Below are positions 31,959-40,529 of a stretch of 62,000 bases of DNA, in pieces. The stretch's first letter is position 1, and each line of letters begins with the position of its first letter. The translations under genes were made by a program, and so were the position numbers. This stretch comes from Mesostigma viride (lineage: Eukaryota; Streptophyta; Mesostigmatophyceae; Mesostigmatales; Mesostigmataceae), in NCBI GenBank assembly GCA_009746045.1, contig RPFO01000296.1:1-62000 (forward strand), in the 5' to 3' direction. The notes under the pieces are model-generated. The model did not search any database. It had not been told where the DNA came from and was given only the letters and a program-made list of their open reading frames with translations.

Positions 31959-32304
31959 GTCGGCTGTCGCTGTCGCTGCTGCTGCTCTGCTGCGTCTGTC
32001 GCGACGGCGGAGACTGCTGAGACTGAGGCTGTCGCTGCGGCGACTGCTGAGACTGAGGCTGTCGCTGCGGCGACTGCTGTTGCTGATCAAACCCTAGGGC
32101 AGCTTGCTCTAGCTGCGACTCCAGGGTCGTCTGCCGTTCTGCGGTAACCCTAGCGGCTGCCTCGGATCTCCGGGACCCACTGGAACTCCGACTAGATGTG
32201 CTAGCTATTTCTTGTTCTTCCCTGCTATTGTCCTCCGGGGACTGTGTCTCTCTACGGCCCTTCGGGGGCTGTGCATTACCACCACCTCGCTTCCTAGAGG
32301 GCAT
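30337..32304 (-). pseudogene. Gag-like protein with CCHC zinc knuckle, frameshifted
   Basis: The first ATG is at 32304 (MPSRKRGGG). A Gln/Ser-rich segment includes a (CAG)n tract at about 31926-31955. The text then moves to a second frame (MGNWDRVPPTQRPP at 31873), a third (gag core with MSPREIDEWARMWQQLYTVW near 31110) and back to the first (ending at 30337). The zinc knuckle CFRCNEIGHLKKDC (about 30512-30469) has the C-X2-C-X4-H-X4-C spacing used to bind packaged RNA. Three frame changes show it is no longer functional as it stands, unless programmed shifts are used, which is unlikely for three. The gag core type fits Ty3/gypsy retrotransposons. Confidence 0.8.
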
Positions 32305-33269
32305 TTTGGGCCCTAGTACCGTACCAGCACGAGTACCTCCCCAACACAGGCAAGCAAGATAGAGAAGAGGAAGCCACAACTAATTCTTCTAATAGTAATT
32401 ATATATTATCTGCTAACTATTGTAGCTGAGCTAGTAGGCAGTATCACTGTATACTCGTATCTAGTAGTGAGAGTGGTGCTTATGCCCTACAGGGTGGGCC
32501 CAGGTGAAGCTGCTCCAGTGCACGCAACACATCCTGTGCTGGGATCTGGGTGACACTCCTATGCTGGTGCAGCCCTTCTGGGAGGGGCATATTATCCTTA
32601 ATAAACTGATCTGCCTCCGCTAATGTATTAAATCCCTGCTACCTAGCTAACGACGCTGGGTGTCAGACTTTATCCTTAATATGATTACTACACGCAGCCC
32701 AACTATAGAAAATTCCAGGTTGGCCTGTGGCCCCGTCGTGTGCTACTGCATAGTATAGGTATTGGGATCTACCTCCTTGATTAATACTACGTCTATATCC
32801 TCCTTCATTATTACGTCTGCTGCGAGAGGTTCCCATGAACTACCGATTAGGTATAAAGCAATATCACACGGTATTGAAGCATGCAATGCAAGGAGGGGAA
32901 AGAAGGGAGGAAAGCCCACCCAGGATACCTCTACGTGCAGGTGACGTGCTCACAGCGAGAGAGAAACACAAGGCAGAAACAGGACGTTCACAGACAGTAC
33001 GAAAAACGTTGAGGTACAGCTACCGGCAACACAGTAAGGCAACGGCCAGCCGGTAACTACCCTCGAGCTGTAAGCAGCGTTGCCCTCCGGGGGTCCGCCC
33101 ACAGCTCACGAAGGTCTGCCTCCGGGGCGACCCATTCACCAACAAGCACAAACATGAATACAGAGCACGACAGAAAACAGAAACCCCGTTTCTACGCGCG
33201 TGGGTAAGACAGGAAGGGCAAGAAGGACTTATATATATATTGCTTTACCGATGCCTTACTGCCGTCAGT

Positions 33270-33395
33270 ATCGTTGAAAACCCTGAGTTCTGGCCGCCAC
33301 CTGGTGTCGTTGAAAGCCGGAGCTCTGGCCGCCACCGGGTGTCGTTGAAAACTGGGGCTTTAGCCGCTACCGTCGGCAGCCCAACACCACGGGAT
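33270..33395. repeat. 37-bp tandem repeat in the leader of the gag-only element
   Basis: Three degenerate units starting TCGTTGAAA, each with GAGYTCTGGCCGCCACC. Further isolated CGTTGAA blocks follow at 33449 and 33490. Confidence 0.7.
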
Positions 33396-33593
33396 CGCTG
33401 CTGATCCCGCCGAGTATTCCTTACTGGCCGCTCGCCGTCTAGGTCGTCGTTGAATCCCTTGCGGGATTGCCGCCGACCTGTCCAGCGGTCGTTGAATAAT
33501 GGAACCTCTATCTACACCAAGCTCCGCCTTGGTCTTCCTAACTGGCTACACTAGCTCTCTCTGCGAGAGTTAGCTAACCTTGCCAGCAACACA

Positions 33594-33609
33594 AACCTCC
33601 GATAACCAG
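33594..33609 (-). promoter_or_regulatory. Primer binding site of the gag-only element
   Basis: On the minus strand, one base after the 5' LTR end, TGGTTATCGGAGG. It begins with TGG, the complement of a tRNA CCA end. The tRNA is not identified. Confidence 0.6.
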
Positions 33610-34289
33610 TGTAACGAACCCATCCGGGTCGTGCGAAAGATCCTATGTTAGGGTGGTTAATATGGAAATCTGGGTCAACCGCTCACCACTCTCCGGGAGT
33701 GGTATTAACGGAGCAGTTGCGGCATTTACACTGCTACGGCTCACGGTGATTAATATTGCATTAATCTACACAACCCACATTCAGGATAGAGCCACCAAAT
33801 GCAGTTGGAATTATGCCCCAGGTTCAGACAGGTGATAACACACACTTCATTCCGAACCAAGAGGACGAGACTCTCGTCCTCGGACCAATTTCACCTAGGT
33901 CTGCCACCAAGCTGGCAAGTGGCGCCGACATGGCGCCGACCTTCCAGAGAATTTAGAAGCATGCAGTCCACACAAGATCCTCGGGTCGACATCGACCCTC
34001 GCCAGGCTACAGAATCCACGCATGAGTACAATATCTCAACCAGCTATAAAGTACGCAGCGCGGCGCGACTGCACCGGCCCCTAGAAGATCGCATACATCA
34101 ACCTAGGCCCAAAATAACTGGTCCGAATCACACAAACTATCATAAAGTTCCATACAAAAGTCCTGACCAAGGGACAATTCCCAAAATTGTCCCGAAATGA
34201 GTCCCAAAGTCCTACGGACTATGACAACAAGCCAAAATACATAATTTATTCCATTGTTGCGCCCGTTCCAAAGGGTCGGGTTCGCAACA
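33610..34289 (-). repeat. 5' LTR of the gag-only element (680 bp)
   Basis: The outer edge at 34289 is followed by the CGTGG target duplication. Its inner portion (33617-33845) differs strongly from the other LTR while the outer portion is nearly identical. Confidence 0.85.
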
Positions 34290-34330
34290 CGTGGGCGCAA
34301 CTCCATGGCCACTGCCGCTGGTGGAGGGTT

Positions 34331-34468
34331 TAAGTTGTACAAGCTAACGCTTATACTTTCTATGCGCAAACCTTTTTGCTAAGTTAAACGCATATTCTTA
34401 CATCCTGCGCAGGATGTAAGCAAAAAGGTTTGCGCATAGAAAGTATAAGCGTTAGCTTGTACAACTTA
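34331..34468. mobile_element. Short foldback element (family D), 138 bp
   Basis: Arms of 48 bp at 34331-34378 and 34421-34468 (outer end TAAGTTGTACAAGC) are perfect inverted repeats. Between them is a 24-bp perfect palindrome (34397-34420, centre CTGCGCAG). The same arms and the same 24-bp palindrome occur in the longer element at 35029-35424, so this looks like an internally deleted version. Confidence 0.85.
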
Positions 34469-34484
34469 GAACCGGCGCGGCGCG

Positions 34485-34515
34485 GAAGTCATGGGTTCGA
34501 AACCTCGTGGGGACA
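34485..34515 (+). other. Possible tRNA-type B box
   Basis: GGGTTCGAAACC near 34493 fits the GGTTCGANNCC internal promoter consensus. No full tRNA can be folded around it; it could belong to a tRNA-derived SINE remnant. Confidence 0.25.
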
Positions 34516-34599
34516 GTCGGCCGAGCAGGGATTATTTGGGAGGATCCGCCGGGGCACCGCGGTCGGATCTAATTAATCGCCTCGCGAGGTAGATATCGA

Positions 34600-34667
34600 A
34601 CCTTCCCGGGATTAATATCGAATTAGTAATTCGATATCGAATTAGTAGTTCGATTAATTAATAATTA
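34600..34667. repeat. TTCGATATCGAATTAG repeats
   Basis: Two to three copies of TATCGAATTAGTAATTCGA-like sequence. A further copy at 34949-34975 lies on the other side of the SINE-like element, which suggests that element inserted within this short repeat. Confidence 0.6.
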
Positions 34668-34942
34668 ATAAGCACGTGACTGCGTCACGTGGGTGCCAAT
34701 ACAGAGTAAAGGAACCTTCAACCCTATATACACAGTGAGAAGGAGGGAGGGCGCCCTAGCTTCTCTCACTGCCGCAGGTGGGCAGGCCACAGAGCGCTCT
34801 CTCCACGGCATGGTGCCGGGGCGCAACACTGTGGGTGCAATACAACCAGTGCAATACCATAGGTAGGCTGACGCATAGCTTATGCTACAAATGTGAGGTG
34901 GGCTCAAGACGTCGGCTAATTAAGGCGCAAGCTGATGGCCAC
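34668..34942 (+). mobile_element. SINE-like repeat (family S), copy 2
   Basis: About 275 bp, close to the inverted copy at 22375-22675 and, with more differences, to 45165-45365. It starts after TTAATTAATAATTAATAA with AGCACGTGACTGCGTCACGTG (split: AGCACGTGACTGC, GTCACGTG). Confidence 0.8.
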
Positions 34943-35028
34943 TGATAGTAGTTCGATATCGAATTAGTAATTCGATGCGGAAGTACCCTAGTTAGAGAGC
35001 CGTTTAAGATTTCGCCCCAACGCGCGGT

Positions 35029-35424
35029 TTGTACAAGCCACTGCTTATACTTTTTATGCGCAAACCTTATGGCTATAAAGGTCTGACAACGCATAAGTAA
35101 GTAAGTAAGTAAGTACTTGCGTGTCATGCGCAAAGGCTTGCCACGGAGTACAATGCTAATCTCATTAGAAAAAATAATTACACAAAAGTTTAAACAAATA
35201 TCGTCTGCATCATTCCCCAACCATTAAGCACTAGATGGGGATGTAATCCTCATCCGAGCTGTCCTCTACTGTAATGGCAGACGAGGCGGTAGTGTAGCGG
35301 CTATCCCCAGCCTGGGTCAATAACCTCCAACGCATACTCTTACATCCTGCGCAGGATGTAAGAATATGCTTTAACCTTAGCAAAAAGGTTTGCGCATAAA
35401 AAGTATAAGCAGTAGCTTGTACAA
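35029..35424. mobile_element. MITE-like element with ~39-bp inverted repeats (family D)
   Basis: The left end (35029-35067) is TTGTACAAGCCACTGC then TTATACTTTTTATGCGCAAACC. The right end (35386-35424) is its inverted match with about one difference. The interior holds a GTAA microsatellite, a family C segment (35236-35330) and a 24-bp palindrome (35339-35362). No transposase is visible. A clear target duplication was not found. Confidence 0.75.
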
Positions 35425-35439
35425 CTGCAACTGACCCCG

Positions 35440-35765
35440 CCCTACCCCGGATCGTCAAGGCTGCGCGCAACCTCAGTGTTCAAGTCCGAGGACAAGTCGT
35501 CATTCTGACGATCCTGACCTACGGCGCCGAGACATGGACGCTGACGCAGGAGCTGGAGAAACGCCTCGACGGCAACGTCACCAATTGATGCTGCGCAAGG
35601 CACTTACCCCCCGTAACTTTGGTTTGCACATGAGCAATGAGGATTTGTACACTGATTTGACAATTTGCCATATGTTTCCGACATTCTTAGGCACAGGTGC
35701 TCGGGGCCTAGCCGGGCACCTGGCCCGCACAGATCAGGTAGACGTCATCTGATAGACTAGCTGGC
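35440..35765 (+). pseudogene. LINE reverse transcriptase C-terminal fragment
   Basis: VLTILTYGAETWTLTQEL then EKRLDGN is the well-known motif after the RT domain of many non-LTR elements (YGSETWTL...LEKRLDG...). About 100 bp further, EDLYTDL and GLAGHLARTDQV continue the same C-terminal region. Stops and a frameshift break it. Confidence 0.75.
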
Positions 35766-36239
35766 ATGCACCAAGCCCGCATGAGCCCGAGCGTTGTGTC
35801 CTCACATGGCATGCCCCATGAATTGCAGGCTGTGCGCGGCCGCCATCCGTGGACTTTCGGTGATAGGCTACTTTTAGGCAATGATGGACATGTGCTACGT
35901 ACCCTAGACCGGCGGGATGGGCTCACGGCCCGGGCAGCCTCCGGCTGGTTTGTCTGTAGTATGGAGGCAGATGGCTCGCAAGGATAGTCTGATGGCACGA
36001 CTATAGCAGTGATGAAGGAGACCACCCGCCAAGTCAGTGGGGGCTCCATTTGCGACCCAGGCATTATGGCATAGCGATTCGGGCCGTGGTGCCCACATAA
36101 CCCTGTAACTAGGAACTAGATAGATAGCAACATCCCAATTCCATCCCATGTTCCCCTCTCACTGAGGTCCGACTTTCTGCTCGAATCTCGATCACGTGAC
36201 GCAGTCCGGCATGTGTACAATTATAATTACATCAAGGCA
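35766..36239. other. No gene recognised
   Basis: Unassigned sequence between two LINE fragments. Confidence 0.35.
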
Positions 36240-36480
36240 TGCACTGGATACGGTTACAGTATATGCATGGGACGCACTACGGGCTACGGGAGGTCCTCCA
36301 CCTGTTCCGTGTCCCATCGTACATTGTCGAGATCATCCGCCAGTTCTATGAAGGGTCCGGGCCCACTGATCCGTAACGCTGACGGCGACACTCCGGCGTT
36401 CCCCCTGCACACAGGGGTGTGGCAGGGCTGTATGCTCTCCCCATATCTATTCATCATTATGGTGGACTCTATATGATGAG
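36240..36480 (+). pseudogene. LINE reverse transcriptase fragment (motif B region)
   Basis: HGTHYGLREVLHLFRVPSYI then FYEGSGP and GVWQGCMLSPYLFIIMVDSI (about 36417-36476) match the region between RT motifs A and C of LINEs. The next expected motif is found only about 1 kb further on. Confidence 0.75.
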
Positions 36481-37400
36481 GCGTTCTTAGTCAGTTGCAT
36501 CGTTTTTCCTGTCTTTGCCTCTTGTCGTGTCGATTTCATCAAACTCTTAAACAGTTGAACGGCTACATAGAGCTTCAAAGCAAGCATTGCTCAAGTTTGT
36601 TCATCAAAGACTATGACCGAGGCATTACGTATGCTCTGTCAAGTCCGGACGTGTTTTTTGCAACGTCACCCACATCTGTTTGGTGCTGCCAGGGCTAGTT
36701 GGCACCGGCAAGCTCTATAAACATGTTGTGGACTGGCTGGATCGCGTAGTATCTCTGAGCATCTGAACCCTGTGATGCCAGATCTCCAGGTTGCGGCCGT
36801 TCTGAGCTAGCTGGCACTGGATTCGTTGTCCACATCGTCGCGTCGCTAGATGTACAGTAACATGATGTTTTCTGCCGGCATACGTGAACGTTTGGTTCAC
36901 GACGCGCACATTTGAAAGTATGTCCTCCGGACTTTGCACCAGTTCTTGGACGTTTGGAAACATGCATGGCATAGCTAATGTTAGTAATGTTGATGACCAG
37001 TGGCTAGTTAGACCGCTTTTCAGTGGTTTTCCAGTTGCGGGTATTTCCTCGTAAATCGGGTGGGAGAGCGATGGCAGCAATGTTGCTCACCACAGCTAGC
37101 TAGACACTCCCGGCCACTGTTAGGCTCAAAATGCACACGCACTGCTCAAGCAAGGTGTTTCCAGCCCCACCATCTCTAGAGGTCATCTAGCTAGTCGCTC
37201 TTTACGTAGGCCAGTGATAGTTACGTTCAATGAAAAAGGCTACACATTTCCGTCGCCATTCATATTCATCATTCTGAACGACTCGAAAACGCGGAAAAGA
37301 TAACGGCAGGCTTAAGCTACCGCATGGTCCGGAACTCCGGATTCTCGGACCGATTTCTGGCCCGCGCTGGTTGACTCCAACCGATATGTTATGAGGGGTG
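36481..37400. other. Insert between RT fragments, with an unrecognised frame
   Basis: Separates RT motif B from motif C. A minus-strand frame (37080-36715, about 121 codons, includes YEEIPATGKPLKSG and NQTFTYAGRKHHVTV) has protein-like composition but no recognised family. A copy of the dispersed motif lies at 37321-37380. Confidence 0.35.
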
Positions 37401-37499
37401 CACAAGCCCGCTCAGTTGCACCGGGGTCAGAAACGCGCCCGCCGGGGATCAAGATCAGTCACCGGGAGTAAACCACTCTACGGCGGGGCCCAGGCCTAC

Positions 37500-38175
37500 C
37501 GACTGAGCGATCTGATCTACGCCGGATGACAAAACGCTCGTGGAGACCCCGGAGTCCGCCCAACTCTGGCTAGATCTATAGCTTCAGTCACTGGAAGCGC
37601 GGGCTGTGCATGGGGCTTATGATCATGCAGCAAGAAAACGGAGGTAATGGCCATCGTCTTCCCCGGCTGGGCCACCACCTGCATGGGCATCCACCCTACT
37701 CTTGCTGGACGGAAGCCCCGTCCCCCCGGCGACTCGCTTCAAGCTCCTTGGTAGCTGGCAGTCCCCTCCACGGCCGACGGGACATCAACACCCGCATTAG
37801 TTGGCCAGACTAGCTGGGCGGCCCTCCGCCACCTCGACAGGTTCTGGATATGTCGCTACCTGAGTGAGCGGCGCAAGCGCATTCTGTTCAAGGCCCTTGT
37901 CCTCAGCAATGATCCTCCTTTACGGCTGCGAGGCGTGGAGTTGCCCTGGACCCGAGGCGCTGCATGAGCACCGCTGATGAAGCAGCTTGACGGCACCGTC
38001 ACTCGCATGCTCCGTCACATCGATCCTCGGCGTCCGCTACCGAGAGCGCCACAACCGGGCCAAGCCGTCTACTGCGAGCTCCCTCTTGTCAGTTGTCACC
38101 CACTGCGGATACCATCCGACACCGGCGCCGCCCCCTCTTTGCCGGCCATCTTGCCCGCACAGACCAGGTGCCCGA
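37500..38175 (+). pseudogene. LINE reverse transcriptase fragment (motif C to C-terminus)
   Basis: YADDKTLVETPESAQLWLDL at about 37520 is RT motif C. ILLYGCEAW near 37915 and QLDGTVTRMLRHI near 37985 are the post-RT block, followed by DTIRHRR and FAGHLARTDQVPEY. It is frameshifted and has stops. Together with 36240-36480 it represents one decayed element. Confidence 0.75.
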
Positions 38176-38690
38176 ATACCGTCAGGAGGGGGGACATCGG
38201 GCCCCCCAAAAATCGCACAAGAGCGCGCTCCCTCGTCTGGCCTACCGCGCCGCCCGGCCGCCGGGCCAGCCAAAGTGAAAAATGGCCGAGTGCGCTCTGT
38301 CAGCCAAAAGGCTGCGCCGGATCGAAAACGGCAACTTTGGGAGTGTGCTACGAGCCGTGTTGGTTAAGTGCGACACGTGGCACTTTTTGTATAGCATCTC
38401 TTAGTACTGAGAAGCTCTTAGTTAGCGATAACATTAGAATAGGCTACGAGTAGGAGCAGTTGAATGATGATTCAACATTTTGTACTGCAGTGCTCCGGCT
38501 TCAGGCTGGTTGTTGGTGCGATGGTGGTTTGCAACTTGCAAGAACGTCAAGCGGAAAAGACGATGCCTCAGTGACGCCAGGTCCGGTGTCAGAATCAACA
38601 AAAACAACCTGATCGACGCCGGCCTGAAAGTTGATACGTCTTAATTCCTAGAATCAACCAATACTTGGTAATTCTCAGCGTAAGTTGTAA
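38176..38690. other. No gene recognised
   Basis: 3' flank of the LINE fragment; nothing further assigned. Confidence 0.35.
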
Positions 38691-38965
38691 GTACAGCATG
38701 GTCAAAGGTGACTCCTGCACTGATAATCAAGCGCCGGACCACGCTAGCGGGATCACCAGAGCGCACTCCTTGTCCTAGAACCAGGCGCCGGACCGGCGGG
38801 AAGAGTGCACTCCTGAAACTTTTCCTTGGCGCCGCCCTCAACATTTCGACCGGAGTGCACTCCGTCGCCAAAATCCTGCCGCCGGACTCATTTTTCCCGG
38901 TGTTGGGTGCTCGCTCCACGTCCCGAGGTGCCGCGCCGGCGGACCAGTGACGGAGTGTGCTGTTT
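38690..38965. repeat. Degenerate ~65-bp repeat with GTGCACTCC and GCCGGAC motifs
   Basis: Blocks GCGCCGGACC alternate with GAGCGCACTCC, GAGTGCACTCC and GGAGTGCACTCC, four times over about 270 bp. Confidence 0.55.
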
Positions 38966-39089
38966 TGCCTGGATGTCCCCCCTCCTATACCGTCTACAGA
39001 TGTGCATGGGCCCTGCGGGCGGCCGGGCTTAGGACTGGCCAACCATGCCGGTAGACATCAGTGCACCTCCTCCTATGGCAGGGTCCCCT

Positions 39090-39720
39090 TGTCCCTTCGC
39101 AACCCACTGGCAAACTTGCGCGCGCCCCGAACCGACGCGGTGCGACCCGGACGTACCAATGTGACACAACTGCTTGAGGATATGCAGGCCAGGGGCGCTT
39201 CTGCCAGGACTACTACTACTGGGACTACTACAGTCTGTACTCCGCGCCCGCATGATAGACAAGGAGACATCATGGCCGCTGCCGTCTGCGATAACTGAGC
39301 ACCTTCCTGAGCTGGGCACATGCTCCTGTTTTATCATGATCCCCATAGCTGATGCGGGGCCCCGCGGCCCATCGCTAGCATGCAGGGTGGCAGTCCCCAG
39401 GTGGAGCCTTTTATTCCCCCTGAGGATAGCCGCTACACTACCGCCTCTTCTGCCATTACAATAGATCGAGGACAGCTAAGATGAGGATTATAGGCCCCCT
39501 CTTCTGCCATTACAGTAGAGGACCTGGTACTAGTCAGATGAGGATTATCATCCCCCTCTAGTGACCAACTGACCATGTGGTTGGGTGGCCATGATGCAGA
39601 CGATATTGGTAACTTTCGTGAAATTATTTTCTAATGAGATAATTAGCACCGTACTCCGTGGCATGCGGCCATGCACATGACACACAAGTATACTTACTCA
39701 CTAATTATGGCATGGCAATT
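39090..39720 (+). mobile_element. Family C LINE fragment, inverted relative to 26948-27420
   Basis: Coding-like NPLANLRAPRTDAVRPGR near 39102, then CCGTCTGCGATAACTGAG. The region 39405-39570 contains the 'GTAATGGCAGAAGAGG' segment twice (read on the minus strand), an internal tandem duplication. The part 39580-39710 matches 35095-35220 in reverse. Confidence 0.6.
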
Positions 39721-39734
39721 AGAGAAGGCGGCAT

Positions 39735-39860
39735 GTAGTCCCCGGCCTTCTCGCTGTGCATCAACATGCATGAGGGATGCAAGGTTACTACCTGCTCAAA
39801 GTTTGCATCCCATGACTCTCCCAACGGAGGCGTGTGATTTTGAATGAATGAATCGTTGAT
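39735..39860 (+). mobile_element. Divergent family B copy
   Basis: CCTTCTCGCTGTGCATCAAC, GGGATGCAAGG, CATGACTCTCCCAACGGAGG and an AATGAATGAATC tail follow the same order as the other family B elements. Confidence 0.5.
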
Positions 39861-39899
39861 TCCAGGCTGCATGATTGGGCCTGACTCTCTGAGCACCCC

Positions 39900-40289
39900 T
39901 GATGTGAAACTGCGGCTGCGTATCTAGTTTCAACATCTTTCTAAACTTACAAAAAATTAAAAAGGCTGATGACGCAACAAATTAAAGTTTGATATCAGTC
40001 AAAATATGCGGTAAAATTACATGGATTATCGTCATTCTGTTAAAAAATCTCCCAAATGCAATTTGATAGGATCACGATCCAAATTATTTTCCTTAGACGG
40101 ACATGCACCTGCCTTCTGATATATTGGCTGTAGGGTGCGATCGACAGTTTGAGGTGGGCCAACCAAAGCAAGGTGGACCAGCAAAAAGCATAAAAAATTG
40201 CGTGCATGCATGCATTCATGCATGGATCGAATTTGCATGCATGTCACATCAGGCTGCATGTGCATACCGGCGCATCACATCGGCACGGT
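39900..40289. other. No gene recognised
   Basis: AT-rich sequence with a CATGCATG-rich patch near 40205-40245. Confidence 0.35.
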
Positions 40290-40460
40290 GAGATCGAGGA
40301 GGGAAGGGTCACTAGCTGCACCCCCTTTCTTGCTGTGCATGAACCATCACCTGCAGGTTGTCGCCTAGAATGTATGCCCCTTCTCAGGTACATATCCTCC
40401 CCACGGAGGTATGTCATTCATTAATTAAAATTTTAATTCATTAATTAATTAAATAATGAT
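40290..40460 (+). mobile_element. Family A 3' tail, truncated
   Basis: CACCTGCAGGTTGTCGCC, TAGAATGTATGCCCCTTCTC, CCCCACGGAGG and a long ATTAATTAAAATTTTAATT tail, as at the 3' end of 40530-42565. A full-length family A element begins about 70 bp downstream. Confidence 0.65.
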
Positions 40461-40529
40461 CCATCAATATGAAAAAATGAATGTACGCATACTCGATCAT
40501 CGTGAACGCATACTCGATCCTCACGCATC

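Larger units (their letters stand above)
28094..34289 (-). mobile_element. LTR retrotransposon with gag only, complete ends and TSD
   Basis: Bounded by CGTGG on both sides (28089-28093 and 34290-34294), a 5-bp target duplication. LTRs are 28094-28770 (3' LTR in element sense) and 33610-34289 (5' LTR), with termini TGTTGCG...CGTTACA. A polypurine tract lies inside the 3' LTR and a TGG-initiated primer site inside the 5' LTR. The internal 4.84 kb encodes a decayed Gag. I found no protease, RT, RNase H or integrase motif in the remaining 1.4 kb (28771-30165). This organisation matches non-autonomous TR-GAG-like elements, which depend on Pol from a relative. Confidence 0.88.
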
